Below, one piece after another: positions 1 to 9,481 of a DNA stretch of 64,000 bases. The translations under genes and the position numbers were made by a program. The notes below the pieces were generated by a model. The model was not told where the DNA came from. It made no database searches and saw only the letters and a program-made list of their open reading frames with translations. This DNA is from Okibacterium sp. HSC-33S16 (lineage in GTDB: Bacteria > Actinomycetota > Actinomycetes > Actinomycetales > Microbacteriaceae), in the NCBI RefSeq assembly GCF_024171565.1, contig NZ_JALJZZ010000003.1, positions 62,001 to 126,000 on the forward strand, read 5' to 3'. Each line of letters begins with the position of its first letter. The first letter of the stretch is position 1.

Positions 1-344
1 CCGAAGATGGTGAAGTCCTGCGAGTAAACGGCGACCTGGCGACCGTGGATAGTTCCGGTTCCCGTGACGACGGCGTCACCGTACGGCCGTGACTTCTCCA
101 TGCCGAAGGCGTGGGTGCGGTGCCGAACGAATTCATCGAGCTCGACGAAGCTGCCCGGGTCGAGCAGTTCGGTGATCCGCTCCCGGGCGGTCATCTTGCC
201 CTTGGCGTGTTGCTTGGCGATTGCCGCCTCGCCGGAGGCGGTCACGGCTTCGTGGTAACGCCGTTTCAGGTCGGCCAGCTTGCCCGCCGTCGTGTACATG
301 TCGGGGGCGTCGGAATCGGTCAAATCTGCTGCGTCTTCGATCAC
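1..344 (-). CDS. Acyl-CoA carboxylase, carboxyltransferase (beta) subunit, N-terminal part
   Basis: The first 114 codons of a biotin-dependent acyl-CoA carboxylase beta subunit (AccD/PccB type), cut by the window edge. It would transfer the carboxyl group from biotin to acetyl-, propionyl- or another acyl-CoA to feed fatty-acid synthesis. Visible family signatures are [12 protein letters not shown] near residue 20, [18 protein letters not shown] near residue 50 and the [18 protein letters not shown] region, ending in the crotonase-fold stretch [12 protein letters not shown] chose the GTG at 342-344, which has a TAGAGT box 6 nt upstream and no Shine-Dalgarno sequence, so the mRNA is probably leaderless. 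It is divergent from birA, whose product biotinylates the partner alpha subunit, a common actinobacterial pairing. Which acyl-CoA it prefers cannot be told from this fragment. Confidence 0.9.
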   Translation of the reverse strand, partial: MIEDAADLTDSDAPDMYTTAGKLADLKRRYHEAVTASGEAAIAKQHAKGKMTARERITELLDPGSFVELDEFVRHRTHAFGMEKSRPYGDAVVTGTGTIHGRQVAVYSQDFTIF

Positions 345-350
345 TGTTTC

Positions 351-356
351 ACTCTA
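351..356 (-). promoter_or_regulatory. Putative -10 box of a leaderless carboxylase promoter
   Basis: On the minus strand TAGAGT lies 6 nt before the GTG start, which would place transcription start on the start codon. No clear -35 is visible. Confidence 0.4.
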
Positions 357-431
357 CTGTGCACGGATAGGGCCATACCGTTGGTGATTGTCTACAGAGC
401 GCCGGGTGTCGCCTTGTCGGAAGTCGGCGCG

Positions 432-437
432 TACTGT
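432..437 (+). promoter_or_regulatory. Putative -10 box of birA
   Basis: TACTGT lies 7 nt before the birA ATG. A GAGGGAC stretch sits between them and could serve as a weak ribosome site, so leaderless initiation is likely but not certain. Confidence 0.35.
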
Positions 438-444
438 GAGGGAC

Positions 445-1263
445 ATGACGACATTTCCGGCCGAATTCCCGCTCGCTTCAGCTGTCGCATCACAGCTCGA
501 TGTGCTCGAGTCGAGCCCGTCGACCAACGACGAACTCGTCGCTCGCGCCGGCCGCGGACCCGCCGAGCAGCCGCACTTCTCGGTCGTGGTGACCGGCACC
601 CAGACCGCGGGGCGTGGACGACTGGGGCGACACTGGACCGCCCCACCCGGCACCTCGCTGGCCGTGTCGGTACTCGTGCGCCCCGGCCCCACTTTCCCGC
701 TCGACGCGCTCGGCTGGTTGCCGCTTGCCGCGGGCCTCGCCATGACGCGTGCCATCAACGCGACGCTCGGCGACCGCGCCACCGCCCGAGTGAAGTGGCC
801 CAACGACGTGCTCGTCGACGGAAGCAAGATCTGCGGCGTGCTCTCCGAACTCGTCGACCCGGCAACCGGTGCCGTCGTGATCGGCGCAGGCGTCAACCTC
901 AGCATCGTCGATGAGGACCTCCCCGTTCCCACGGCGACCTCCCTCGTCATCGCTGGCGTGCCGGACCCCGACGCCGACCGCGTCCTCGCCGACTACCTGA
1001 CCGAACTGGCCTCACTGCTCGAGTCCCTTTTCGATGCGCGAGGGGATGCCGCGTCCAGCGGCCTGCAGAAAGCGGTCACCGAATCCTGTTCGACGGTGGG
1101 TGAACGGGTGCAGGTCGAACTGCCGGCGGGCAACATCCTCACCGGCATTGCTCGCGGGATCGACGCGAGCGGTCGGATCGTCGTCCAGGCCGACGGCTCA
1201 CCCGACCTCACGCCGATCTCGGCGGGGGACATCACCCACCTGCGCACCCAGCACGGGCTCTGA
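445..1263 (+). CDS. birA: Biotin--[acetyl-CoA-carboxylase] ligase (BirA)
   Basis: Monofunctional biotin protein ligase of 272 residues. It activates biotin with ATP and attaches it to the lysine of biotin carboxyl carrier domains. The biotinyl-AMP binding loop GRGRLGRHW is at residues 56-64, the catalytic KWPND at 117-121, and GSKICGVLSE follows; a small C-terminal beta domain closes the protein. There is no N-terminal helix-turn-helix, so unlike E. coli BirA it should not act as a repressor. An upstream GTG at 388 would add 19 residues without family similarity, so I chose the ATG at 445. It is divergent from the carboxylase beta subunit, and its last 66 bp overlap the end of the convergent membrane gene. 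Confidence 0.95.
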   Translation: MTTFPAEFPLASAVASQLDVLESSPSTNDELVARAGRGPAEQPHFSVVVTGTQTAGRGRLGRHWTAPPGTSLAVSVLVRPGPTFPLDALGWLPLAAGLAMTRAINATLGDRATARVKWPNDVLVDGSKICGVLSELVDPATGAVVIGAGVNLSIVDEDLPVPTATSLVIAGVPDPDADRVLADYLTELASLLESLFDARGDAASSGLQKAVTESCSTVGERVQVELPAGNILTGIARGIDASGRIVVQADGSPDLTPISAGDITHLRTQHGL

Positions 1264-1932
1264 GCCCAGCACCCGCAGCCGGGACGCCGCGAACACGGCC
1301 GCCCCAACGAGGATGAACGCGGCCGCGATGGCGAGCACGTACAGCACGACAGTTCCGTAGCCTTGTGCCGGATCGAAGAACGGATACGGCACCCAGCCGT
1401 CGAGCCCGCCGCGCAGCAGCACGACGATGCACCACACCGCCGGATAGAACTCAACGACCCACAGCAACCGGAACGGAAGCGCTCGCCGATCGGCGACGAG
1501 CACCCAGTCGATGAGGCAATACAGCGGGAACACGACGTGCATGATCGTGTTCGCCCATGCCAGATCCACGCCGCCGGCGAGCCCGGTGAGCAGGGTGTTG
1601 TAGACGAGCGCCACGACGATCAGGTAGCTCGTGATCGACGCCCGTGCCAGCTGCAGCCCGAGGCTCTGGCGCATGCCGAGGAGTCCGACAACCGCCGCGG
1701 TGCCAAGCACGACCGCGCCGAGCAGGTTTGACTGGATGGTGAAGTAGCCGAAGAAGTTGAACGGGTTCACCGGGCCCCGTGACGCCGTCCGGGCGAAGGT
1801 CGAGAACACGGCGGCCACGGTGGCAGCCGCGAACACGAGCCGGAGGCCGGCCACGAGCAACTCGAGCGCCCGGCGGCCCGCGTCGCTGTCGGCGGCTCGA
1901 ACGGAAGTGCGTCTCGGGGTGTCGGTCGCCAT
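1198..1932 (-). CDS. Pr6Pr-like multi-pass membrane protein
   Basis: Integral membrane protein of 244 residues with about six hydrophobic segments. The pattern NFFGYFTIQSNL in the second segment and HVVFPLYCLIDW in the middle resemble the Pr6Pr family of actinobacterial membrane proteins, whose function is unknown. The chosen ATG is preceded by no ribosome site, but TTGCCA, a 17-nt spacer and CATACT lie upstream with the -10 box 6 nt from the ATG, which suggests a leaderless transcript. The family name is recognised from sequence pattern only; the membrane topology is clear. Confidence 0.75.
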   Translation of the reverse strand: MATDTPRRTSVRAADSDAGRRALELLVAGLRLVFAAATVAAVFSTFARTASRGPVNPFNFFGYFTIQSNLLGAVVLGTAAVVGLLGMRQSLGLQLARASITSYLIVVALVYNTLLTGLAGGVDLAWANTIMHVVFPLYCLIDWVLVADRRALPFRLLWVVEFYPAVWCIVVLLRGGLDGWVPYPFFDPAQGYGTVVLYVLAIAAAFILVGAAVFAASRLRVLGSEPVLGAQVGDVPRRDRREVG

Positions 1933-1938
1933 TGGCAA

Positions 1939-1967
1939 AGTATGTCTGCCGGGCGACACAGTGGCAA
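1939..1967 (-). promoter_or_regulatory. Promoter TTGCCA-17-CATACT, leaderless
   Basis: Read on the minus strand, TTGCCA (1967-1962) and CATACT (1944-1939) are spaced by 17 nt, and the -10 is 6 nt from the start codon at 1932. Confidence 0.5.
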
Positions 1968-2097
1968 GAGTCACGTCAACCGAAGAAACCTGGCACGTCG
2001 ACACGACCGACCATCGTGCACATCCGAGTCCCCACCGATCAGGCGTCCGGCGGCGCTGCTGGCGAAACTCGGTGCCGCGAAATGATAAGAATGGAAC

Positions 2098-2658
2098 ATG
2101 GTCGACTCTCCGAACGCTCCCGGTGGCATGCCGCCGGAAATTGGCTCACGGCCGAGCGTTCCCACCGAACGGGTGGTCGCCCGGCTGCGCTCGCACGCCC
2201 GCATCCTGTTCTGGCCCGCGCTCATCTTCATCGCGCTGCCCGGCGTGAGTTTCTACTCGTTCAGTGTCTTCACCGAGCGCTGGCAGCACACCCTCATCGG
2301 CATCCTGGCGACCCTCGCCTTCCTCTTCCTCGTGCTCCTGCCCTACATCCTGTGGCTCAACCGCCGCAGCACCCTGACCACTCGCCGCATCATCGTGCGC
2401 CGTGGGTTCTTCGTGCGCGAACGTCGCGAGGTCTTCCACAGCCGCGGCTACCACATCGCCCTCAAGCGCACCTGGCTGCAGAGCGCGTTCCGTTCCGGCG
2501 ACATCGTGATCAGCTCAGGCGTTGAGAAACCACTCGTGCTCCGCGATGTGCCTGGCGCCAACGCCGTGCTGGAGACGCTGCACGACCTCGTCGAGAAGAA
2601 TCAGGTCGTCCTGTCGCCTCACGCCGGTTCGGTGGGCACCGCGACGACCGCTTTCTGA
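2098..2658 (+). CDS. PH (bacterial pleckstrin-homology, YdbS-like) domain membrane protein
   Basis: Protein of 186 residues with two hydrophobic helices at about residues 38-56 and 66-88, followed by a bacterial PH domain that starts with the typical LNRRSTLTTRRIIVRRGFF and continues with the IVISSG strand. Bacterial PH2 proteins are small membrane proteins of poorly defined function, seen in many Gram-positive bacteria. The start has no strong ribosome site; TAAGAA lies 6 nt upstream, so it may be leaderless. The 3' end overlaps the convergent GtrA gene by 40 bp. Confidence 0.8.
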   Translation: MVDSPNAPGGMPPEIGSRPSVPTERVVARLRSHARILFWPALIFIALPGVSFYSFSVFTERWQHTLIGILATLAFLFLVLLPYILWLNRRSTLTTRRIIVRRGFFVRERREVFHSRGYHIALKRTWLQSAFRSGDIVISSGVEKPLVLRDVPGANAVLETLHDLVEKNQVVLSPHAGSVGTATTAF

Positions 2659-3146
2659 TTCGCCGACGCATCCGTCACCATCACACCAGCGGATGCCTGT
2701 CGGCTCGGTGCGAAAACCCAGTACCGATAGAGCGTGAATCGAAACACGGCGCCGAGCGCCAGGCCAACGACATTCGCCGCGATATTGTCGGCAAGCACCG
2801 AGGTGAAGCCGAGCACGTAGTGCGACACCCAGAGGCAGAGCAGACCGATGCCCATGCCGACGAGGCTCACCGCGAAGAACTCGATGCCCTCGCGGGCGGT
2901 CGAGGCCTGGCGATGGTTGCGGAAGGTCCAGTAGCGGTTGCCGAGCCAGTTGGCCGCGATCGCCAGCACCGTTGAGATGACTTTCGCCAGCAGCGGGCCG
3001 GTGTGCAGCACCTCGGGGGAGAGCACGGTGAGCCGGAGCGCGTTGAACACGGTGATGTCGATGAGGAACCCGGCGGCGCCGACGAGGCCGAATTGGGCGA
3101 GCTGCAGGATGAGGCCGGCCAGGCGGCCTTCGCGTGCTGGGCTCAT
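2619..3146 (-). CDS. GtrA family membrane protein
   Basis: Protein of 175 residues with four hydrophobic helices and the GtrA signatures FGLVGAAGFLIDITVFNAL near the N-terminus and NWLGNRYWTFRN in the middle. GtrA proteins are thought to help move polyprenyl-linked sugars across the membrane in cell-surface polysaccharide synthesis. The ATG at 3146 was chosen because GAGGA lies 5 nt upstream; a TTG four codons earlier has no ribosome site. In this window it stands apart from the polysaccharide locus, but GtrA next to purK is a frequent actinobacterial arrangement. Confidence 0.85.
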   Translation of the reverse strand: MSPAREGRLAGLILQLAQFGLVGAAGFLIDITVFNALRLTVLSPEVLHTGPLLAKVISTVLAIAANWLGNRYWTFRNHRQASTAREGIEFFAVSLVGMGIGLLCLWVSHYVLGFTSVLADNIAANVVGLALGAVFRFTLYRYWVFAPSRQASAGVMVTDASANQKAVVAVPTEPA

Positions 3147-3258
3147 CACTGTCCTCAAGTTGGGCGCTCACTCGCGCATGCGGGAAGATAGATGCGCGTA
3201 GGCAGTTTATGCGACAGCCCGCCCTTCCTATCCCGCCCTATCCCGTTGGAGATGACCC

Positions 3259-4392
3259 GTGGTTCGTGTTGGCGTAATTGGCGGCGGGCAGCTCGCTCGC
3301 ATGATGATCCCACCCGCTGTGAACCTCGGCATCGACATTCGGGTGCTCGCCGAGGCCGACGGGATGGCTGCCGCACTCGCGGCGACCGCTGTGGGCGACT
3401 ACCGCGATCTCGACACCGTGCTGGCGTTCGCCGAGGACGTCGACGTGATCACGTTCGACCACGAGCATGTGCCGCAGGAGATCCTGCACCGGCTGGTCGA
3501 GCGGGGAGTGCCCGTGCACCCGGGTCCAGACGCCCTGCTCTACGCCCAGGACAAGCTGCTCATGCGCCAGAAGCTCAGTGACCTGGGGCTGCCCGTTCCG
3601 ATCTGGGCGCGCGTGACGACCGAAGACGAGTTGCAGGCGTTCCTCGACGAGAACGGCGGCCGCGCCGTGCTCAAGACCCCGCGCGGCGGTTACGACGGCA
3701 AGGGCGTGCGCGTCGTGTCGGCCGGCCACGAGGCGAGCGACTGGTTCGCCGCGGTTGCCGAGAACGGTGCAACCGACGGTCTCCTGGTCGAGGAGCTCGT
3801 CGAGTTCCGGCGCGAGCTCGCGCAACTGGCGGCCCGCCGCCCCTCCGGTGAACTGGTCTTCTGGCCGGTCGTCGAGAGCGTGCAGCGCGACGGCGTCTGT
3901 GCCGAAGTGATCGCCCCGGCCCCGGCATCAGCCGGGCGGATTGCGGACGTGGCCGCAGGGATTGCGAACGACGTGGCATCCGGTCTGGGAGTGACGGGGG
4001 TGTTCGCTGTCGAACTTTTCGAGACCACAGACGACCGCCTGCTCGTCAACGAACTGGCCATGCGGCCGCATAACTCCGGGCACTGGACCCAGGACGGCTC
4101 CACCACAAGCCAGTTTGAGCAGCACCTGCGTGCCGTGCTCGACCTGCCGCTCGGTGCGACCGGCTGCCGCGACCCGCACACCGTGATGGTCAACATCCTC
4201 GGCGGCCCGACCGAGGGCAGCCTGGCCGACCGCTACGCCGAGGCCATGGCGACCCACCCGACCGTGAAGATCCACAACTACGGCAAGGACCCGAGGCCGG
4301 GTCGCAAGGTCGGACATATCAACGCCGGTGGAGATGACCTCGATGATGTTGTCTACCAGGCGCGTGCCGCAGCGGCGTTTTTTCAGGACTGA
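3259..4392 (+). CDS. purK: 5-(carboxyamino)imidazole ribonucleotide synthase (PurK)
   Basis: ATP-grasp enzyme of 377 residues that makes N5-CAIR from AIR, bicarbonate and ATP in purine synthesis. The N-terminal [12 protein letters not shown] motif, the ATP-grasp [15 protein letters not shown] loop near residue 140 and the late [15 protein letters not shown] segment are all present, and the length is normal. Translation starts at GTG. purE follows after 8 nt and takes the PurK product, so the two form an operon that continues into the LCP gene. Confidence 0.95.
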   Translation: MVRVGVIGGGQLARMMIPPAVNLGIDIRVLAEADGMAAALAATAVGDYRDLDTVLAFAEDVDVITFDHEHVPQEILHRLVERGVPVHPGPDALLYAQDKLLMRQKLSDLGLPVPIWARVTTEDELQAFLDENGGRAVLKTPRGGYDGKGVRVVSAGHEASDWFAAVAENGATDGLLVEELVEFRRELAQLAARRPSGELVFWPVVESVQRDGVCAEVIAPAPASAGRIADVAAGIANDVASGLGVTGVFAVELFETTDDRLLVNELAMRPHNSGHWTQDGSTTSQFEQHLRAVLDLPLGATGCRDPHTVMVNILGGPTEGSLADRYAEAMATHPTVKIHNYGKDPRPGRKVGHINAGGDDLDDVVYQARAAAAFFQD

Positions 4393-4400
4393 GACCTAAC

Positions 4401-4919
4401 ATGAACCCCATGCCTTTCTCCGCTTCAGAGCGCCCGCGCGTCGGCCTCGTTATGGGCAGCGACTCCGACTGGTCGGTCATGGCCGATGCATCGGCAATGC
4501 TCACCGAATTCGGCGTCGACCACGAGGTCGAGGTCGTCAGCGCGCACCGCACACCCGAAAAGATGATTTCTTACGGTCGGGATGCTCGCGCTCGCGGCCT
4601 GCAGGTCATCATCGCGGGGGCAGGCGGTGCGGCGCACTTGCCCGGCATGCTCGCTGCGGTGACTCCGCTTCCCGTGATCGGGGTTCCGGTTCCTCTCGCT
4701 CGGCTCGACGGCATGGATTCCCTGCTCTCCATCGTGCAGATGCCCGCTGGCGTACCGGTGGCCACCGTGTCGATCGGCGGGGCCAAGAACGCCGCGCTCC
4801 TCGCCGTGCAGATGCTCGGCATCGCCGACGCCGCACTTGTCGACAAAATGACCGAGTACCAGGCTGACCTCGCCGTTCAGGTGGAGGCCAAGAATCGGGC
4901 TCTTCACCTCAAACTATGA
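4401..4919 (+). CDS. purE: 5-(carboxyamino)imidazole ribonucleotide mutase (PurE)
   Basis: Class I PurE of 172 residues, which converts N5-CAIR to CAIR. The active-site GSDSDW motif is at residues 19-24, followed by [10 protein letters not shown] and the [12 protein letters not shown] loop, and GVPV further on. Length and motif order are canonical. It follows purK by 8 nt, and its TGA overlaps the ATG of the LCP gene (ATGA), which indicates translational coupling of a cell-wall gene to purine synthesis genes, as is often seen in Actinobacteria. Confidence 0.95.
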   Translation: MNPMPFSASERPRVGLVMGSDSDWSVMADASAMLTEFGVDHEVEVVSAHRTPEKMISYGRDARARGLQVIIAGAGGAAHLPGMLAAVTPLPVIGVPVPLARLDGMDSLLSIVQMPAGVPVATVSIGGAKNAALLAVQMLGIADAALVDKMTEYQADLAVQVEAKNRALHLKL

Positions 4920-6280
4920 GCGTTTATACCGCGAGCCCCATCCGCTACCCGGACGTGGGGGCGCCCGCACTGATGACCCGGCGAGCCTGGTGGCTCGTCG
5001 TCCTCAACTTCCTCATTCCCGGCTCAACCCAGGTGCTCGCGGGCAACCGTAAGCTCGGCCGGTTCGGCCTCGGCGCCACCCTGGTGATGTGGCTGCTCGC
5101 TGCGCTCGTCGGCGTCGCCTACTCGCTCTGGCGCACGGCCACGCTGTCGATCGTGACAAACTCGTTCGCGCTCACGGCCGCGCAGGCGCTGTTGGCCGGG
5201 TATGCGGTGCTCTGGCTGGTGCTCACGATCGACACGCTTCGGCTGGTGCGACTCATTCGCGCGCGGCCCAATTCACGGTTTTGGATCGCGGCGTTCACGG
5301 TCATTCTGCTCGTGGCATCCGTCGGCACAGCAACTGCTGGGGCGTACTACGCCGGGGTGGCACGCGGAACGCTCAACTCGATCTTTGGTGGGGGAGCGGC
5401 CTCCGTTCCGCCCGTCGACGGTCGCTACAACATTCTTCTGCTCGGTGGCGACGCCGGGCCTGACCGCGACGGGCTGCGACCGGACAGCCTCTCCGTCGTC
5501 TCGATCGACGCGGATAGCGGGCGCGTGACCATGATCGGGCTGCCGCGAGACATGCGAAAGGTCCCGTTCTCCGAGGGGTCGCCGATGGGCGAGCTCTACC
5601 CTGACGGTTTCCGCAAGTGTGACGTGAGCGCGTGCAAGCTCAACGCCGTGTACACGGAGGCGGAGCTGCGGCACCAGGACCTCTACCCGAACGCCAAGGA
5701 CACCGGCTCAACACCGGGTATCGAGGCAACCAAGGAAGCAGCCGAAGGTGTCACCGGGCTGACCATCCAGTACTACGCCCTCATCGATATGCAGGGCTTC
5801 GCTGACCTGATCGATGCGCTCGGTGGCGTCGAGATTAACGTCCACAAGCGACTGCCGATCGGCGGCGACGAGCAGCTCGTCGGCGTGGTGGAGTGGATTG
5901 AACCGGGTGAGCAGACGCTCGACGGCTATCACGCGCAGTGGTACGCGCGCTCGCGGCACTCCACCAGTGACTTCGACCGTATGGTCCGTCAACGGGAGCT
6001 CCAGACGGCCATCCTGCAGCAGTTCACCCCGGCGAACGTGCTGACCAAATTTCAGGCGATCGCCCAAGCCGGAACCCAAGTGGTGAAGACGGATGTGCCC
6101 CAGGACATGCTGGGCTATTTCACGAACCTTGCGATGAAGTCGAAGGAGCAGCCGGTCAGCTCGGTGGAACTGACGCCCGCCAACGGTGTCGATCAGGACG
6201 ATCCGGACTTCTCGGCGATTCGCGAACTCGTTCGGGCCGATCTGTACCCGCCGACGCCGACGGAGACCCCCGCCGGATAG
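4916..6280 (+). CDS. LytR-CpsA-Psr (LCP) family cell-wall polymer ligase
   Basis: Protein of 454 residues. LCP enzymes move lipid-linked glycopolymers such as teichoic acids, arabinogalactan or capsule onto peptidoglycan outside the membrane. Four hydrophobic helices lie at about residues 22-42, 50-72, 86-112 and 122-146, instead of the usual single anchor, and the LCP domain begins at residue 171 with [21 protein letters not shown] and MIGLPRDM near 206-213. The late stretch [21 protein letters not shown] is the conserved arginine-rich active-site region. The ATGA overlap with purE points to coupled translation. It is a good candidate for attaching the polysaccharide encoded further on in this window. 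Confidence 0.9.
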   Translation: MSVYTASPIRYPDVGAPALMTRRAWWLVVLNFLIPGSTQVLAGNRKLGRFGLGATLVMWLLAALVGVAYSLWRTATLSIVTNSFALTAAQALLAGYAVLWLVLTIDTLRLVRLIRARPNSRFWIAAFTVILLVASVGTATAGAYYAGVARGTLNSIFGGGAASVPPVDGRYNILLLGGDAGPDRDGLRPDSLSVVSIDADSGRVTMIGLPRDMRKVPFSEGSPMGELYPDGFRKCDVSACKLNAVYTEAELRHQDLYPNAKDTGSTPGIEATKEAAEGVTGLTIQYYALIDMQGFADLIDALGGVEINVHKRLPIGGDEQLVGVVEWIEPGEQTLDGYHAQWYARSRHSTSDFDRMVRQRELQTAILQQFTPANVLTKFQAIAQAGTQVVKTDVPQDMLGYFTNLAMKSKEQPVSSVELTPANGVDQDDPDFSAIRELVRADLYPPTPTETPAG

Positions 6281-6292
6281 AAGGGGCGTCGC

Positions 6293-6943
6293 CTACGCCT
6301 CGAGAACGATTCGTCGGATCGCGTGCACCTGCCAGTCCACGTACCTCTTGGTCGACCAGCCGGCCTGCTCGACGAGCTCGGCGTAGCTTTCGGGCGACAT
6401 CAAGAAAGACAAGGCGTCGGCCAGTTCGTGCCGATTGACGTCTGTCGAGAGCATTCTCCGATCGTCGAACGTTGTGATCGCCGCCCGATACTCGTTCCGT
6501 CGACGTTTCAGCAGCTCCAACAACGACTCGCCAATGACCGCGTCGGACGTGGCAGCGCTGACATAGGCGCTCCACAGCCCGCTCGTTCGGGCATTGGCCT
6601 GGGCGATGAACCGGACAAGAGCGAGGAGGAATTCGTCGTTGTCGGCGATTTCCAGTACGGCGCGTGCGTCTGCACGATCCGTGAGCGGCTCGCGCCCCTC
6701 GGAGCCCGAGAAACGCTGCTCGAACGCGCTCAGGAGCAGCTGGCGCTTAGGCCCGCTCAGCTTGACGGTCTCGACGGAGACACCCGCCCCGTGAGCGATG
6801 TCGGCGAGAGAAGTCCCTGCATACCCATTGGTGGCAAAGCACTCTGCCGCGGAATCGAGAATGCGCTGCCGCGTTTGAGCAGCTTGCTCAGAGCGGAGCG
6901 ACGACGTGTACGAGCGCGACGAAGAAGTCGGGGCAGTCGACAT
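6293..6943 (-). CDS. TetR family transcriptional regulator
   Basis: Regulator of 216 residues. The N-terminal helix-turn-helix reads TRQRILDSAAECFATNGYAGTSLADIAHGAGVS (given here as the TetR pattern, residues about 24-56) and is followed by a divergent ligand-binding half. I chose the ATG at 6943 because GGAAGG lies 9 nt upstream; the ATG three codons earlier directly abuts that site. The gene is divergent from a GT1 glycosyltransferase across a 71-bp gap that contains a short inverted repeat, so it probably represses that gene and itself. The ligand is unknown. Confidence 0.88.
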   Translation of the reverse strand: MSTAPTSSSRSYTSSLRSEQAAQTRQRILDSAAECFATNGYAGTSLADIAHGAGVSVETVKLSGPKRQLLLSAFEQRFSGSEGREPLTDRADARAVLEIADNDEFLLALVRFIAQANARTSGLWSAYVSAATSDAVIGESLLELLKRRRNEYRAAITTFDDRRMLSTDVNRHELADALSFLMSPESYAELVEQAGWSTKRYVDWQVHAIRRIVLEA

Positions 6944-6964
6944 ATTGACCATCCTTCCGAGGTA

Positions 6965-6978
6965 GTGAATACTTTCAC
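6965..6978. promoter_or_regulatory. Inverted repeat, candidate TetR operator
   Basis: GTGAATACTTTCAC has perfect 5-bp arms around TACT and lies midway between the divergent TetR and glycosyltransferase genes. A second set of arms, TGAAT and ATTCA, spans 6966-6987. Confidence 0.4.
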
Positions 6979-7014
6979 AGTACATTCAACGTTAGCTCAC
7001 TCTGAAGGTCTCTC

Positions 7015-8313
7015 ATGGCATCCGTTCTTCTGTGTAGTACTCCTGTCCACGGCCACGTCACCCCGCTGCTCGCTGTCGCGCGATTTCTGGTCGAGCACGG
7101 CCATCGCGTTCGCTTTCTGACCGGTGCTCGTTATCGAGCGGCCGTTGAGGCTACGGGCGCGACGTACCTGCCCCTCCCCGCTGAAGCCGACTACGACGAC
7201 ACTGATATGGACGCCGCCTTTCCCGGTCGCGTCGGACGATCCGGGCCGGACGGGATCCGGTACGACCTGTCAACGATCTTCCTCCAGCCGGCCGGCGCCC
7301 AGCTGGCCGCGGTTGACGATGCTCTCGCTGCAGAGCACGTCGATGTCGTGCTGGTGGAGAGCATGTTCGTCGGCGCGATTGCCCTGCTCTCTCGTACATC
7401 GCGGCCGCCGGTGATTAACCTCGGGATCATTCCGCTCGGTCTCACCAGTGTCGACACCGCGCCGTTCGGGCTTGGCGTTCTCCCGATGGAAGGCCCGCTC
7501 GGGCGGATGCGTAATCGGGTGCTGAGGCTCGTTGCCGAGAAAGGCTTTTTTGGTTCGCTGCAGAAAGAGGCGGAGCAGGTCGTAAAACAGCTGACCGGCG
7601 AGGAACTGTCTGCCTTCTTCATGAACGGCGCTTCACTGGCGGATGCCATTGTCCAATTCACCGTTCCGTCGTTCGAATACCCGCGGCGGGATCTGCTCTC
7701 AACCGTGCACTTTGTCGGACCGGTGTCGCGCACCACATCCTCTGACGGGCCGCTTCCGACCTGGTGGTCGGACCTGGATGGGACCCGACCCGTCGTCCAC
7801 GTGACCCAGGGGACGGTGGCGAACAAGGACTACGAGGAACTGATCGCACCCACGATGCGAGCGCTCGAGGACGAAGATGTGCTCCTTGTGGTGAGCACGG
7901 GCGGTCGCCCTGTATTCACGCTGCCTCAGCCTTTGCCCACGAACGTTCGTGCAGCGGAGTATCTGCCCTACGAACGCTTGCTGCCGTTGACGAACGTCTA
8001 CGTAAGCAACGGCGGGTACGGGGGAGTGCACTTCGCAATGGAACATGGCGTGCCGCTTGTCGTCGCCGGTAAGACGGAGGACAAGATTGAGGTCACCGCG
8101 CGCGTCGAATGGTCGGGTGTCGGAGTGAACCTGCGAACAAACCGGCCTACCCCAAAGCAGATCCGGGAGGGGGTGCACGAGGTTCTCGCTAACCAGCGCT
8201 TTCGCGAAGCGAGTGCCCGAATCGGTGACGAGATCGCCGGGTCCGCCGGGTTGGCCGCTCTCGAACGTTTGATTCGAGAGCTCGCTACACCAGCGTCGAG
8301 TCAGCTCTCCTAA
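7015..8313 (+). CDS. GT1 (UGT/macrolide-type) glycosyltransferase
   Basis: Protein of 432 residues with the GT-B fold of nucleotide-sugar dependent UGT/MGT enzymes that glycosylate small molecules such as macrolides, flavonoids or terpenoids. The N-terminus has the acceptor-side motif TPVHGHVTPLLAVARFL, and the C-terminal donor site is SNGGYGGVHFAMEHGVPLVVAG at about residues 333-354, a variant of the UGT signature. There is no signal peptide, so it acts in the cytoplasm. A GAAGG ribosome site precedes the ATG. The divergent TetR gene and lack of other pathway genes point to an inducible self-protection or detoxification unit rather than to the adjacent polysaccharide locus; acceptor and sugar are unknown. 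Confidence 0.85.
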   Translation: MASVLLCSTPVHGHVTPLLAVARFLVEHGHRVRFLTGARYRAAVEATGATYLPLPAEADYDDTDMDAAFPGRVGRSGPDGIRYDLSTIFLQPAGAQLAAVDDALAAEHVDVVLVESMFVGAIALLSRTSRPPVINLGIIPLGLTSVDTAPFGLGVLPMEGPLGRMRNRVLRLVAEKGFFGSLQKEAEQVVKQLTGEELSAFFMNGASLADAIVQFTVPSFEYPRRDLLSTVHFVGPVSRTTSSDGPLPTWWSDLDGTRPVVHVTQGTVANKDYEELIAPTMRALEDEDVLLVVSTGGRPVFTLPQPLPTNVRAAEYLPYERLLPLTNVYVSNGGYGGVHFAMEHGVPLVVAGKTEDKIEVTARVEWSGVGVNLRTNRPTPKQIREGVHEVLANQRFREASARIGDEIAGSAGLAALERLIRELATPASSQLS

Positions 8314-8335
8314 GGGAGCCGGCGGGCTCACAACG

Positions 8336-9472
8336 CTACAGGTCGGCGTGCAGCGCCCAAACGCGCTCAGCCGAATCGCGCCAGCTAAACGCTCGCGCAC
8401 GATCTTGACCGACGATCCGCATCCGTCCCGCGCGCTCAGAGTCAGAGAGGACAGAAGCCACAGCGTCGGCCAGCCGCTCGCCGTACCCCTTCTTGCCTCG
8501 CTCAACAGCGATTCCAGCACCGCCGGCGACTTCCATCAGAGCGGGGTCGTCAGAGTGCACAACAGGAGTTCCGAAGGAGAACGCCTCGATGAGGGGAAGG
8601 CCGAAGCCTTCCTGAAGACTGGGGTAGACGAATACCGAAGCGCGGTCGAGTACCACCGCGAGATCCTCATCAGACAGATATCCGAGAGCGCGTACGCGGT
8701 CCTCGGGCAGTCCGGCCTCGTCAGCCACAACCGCGAGCGACAGTTCGCCCCATGTGTCAGGGCCGAGGACGAGGAGAGGTAAGTCCGGGGCGCCAGCATC
8801 ACCCAAGCCATGGATCAGCGGCGTAATGCCACGGCGCGGATCGAGCGAACCGACCGCGAGAATGTAATCCTTCGGCAGATCCAACTTGCTTGCTCGCCAC
8901 TCCGCGTCGGCTGGCAGTTTCAGTCCTGAGGCAACGGCGCCCGGAATCACTCGCACCCGGTCGCCGAAGTCGGCGAGTTCTGACAGTTGTTCAGCCACGG
9001 CGTGAGTCGGGACGACGATTGCATCGGCATGTTTCTTTGCCCTTTTGAGCATCGCCTTGTGCCACGCAACGCTCGTCGGTGTGAATGACTTCGGATGTGT
9101 CCAGGCCAAGGTGTCGTGGATGGTCGCCACTATCTGCGTTGCATCGAATTCCCTGTCATGCCGGTGCAAGGGTGCGAGAAGGCTGGGGGAGTGAATCATC
9201 CCCGTCCCAAACGAGGGAACGATTCCAAGCTGCCATGCAGCGGAGAGTTCGCGCCTGGGGAGAGTAGTCCGGTGCAGCTCGGCGAGGCCAGGCAGCGCCT
9301 CCTCTATGGCAGTGATCTTTTCCGGCGGCAACGCTGAAACGATCCCTTCGACCGTGCACCCCTTCGGAGCCGTCTGGATTAATGCCCGTGTGAGCTCTTC
9401 CGCGTATCGAGAAATTCCGTTGGGAAGGGGCGTCACCATTTGATCCACGATGATTCGAAGGGTTGTTGCCAT
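8336..9472 (-). CDS. GT4 family glycosyltransferase
   Basis: GT-B glycosyltransferase of 378 residues, first gene of the polysaccharide locus from the left. Recognisable features are an N-terminal VDQMVTPLPNGISRYAEEL segment, the hinge AVGSLDPRRGI near residue 210, and the donor-binding EX7E motif in SLQEGFGLPLIEAFSFGTPVV near residue 300. No signal or membrane helix, so it works at the cytoplasmic face on a lipid-linked glycan. It lies 9 bp downstream of rmlD on the same strand and is probably co-transcribed, which suggests it may be a rhamnosyltransferase or add a neighbouring sugar (inference). Confidence 0.88.
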   Translation of the reverse strand: MATTLRIIVDQMVTPLPNGISRYAEELTRALIQTAPKGCTVEGIVSALPPEKITAIEEALPGLAELHRTTLPRRELSAAWQLGIVPSFGTGMIHSPSLLAPLHRHDREFDATQIVATIHDTLAWTHPKSFTPTSVAWHKAMLKRAKKHADAIVVPTHAVAEQLSELADFGDRVRVIPGAVASGLKLPADAEWRASKLDLPKDYILAVGSLDPRRGITPLIHGLGDAGAPDLPLLVLGPDTWGELSLAVVADEAGLPEDRVRALGYLSDEDLAVVLDRASVFVYPSLQEGFGLPLIEAFSFGTPVVHSDDPALMEVAGGAGIAVERGKKGYGERLADAVASVLSDSERAGRMRIVGQDRARAFSWRDSAERVWALHADL

Positions 9473-9481
9473 GACGTTCTC

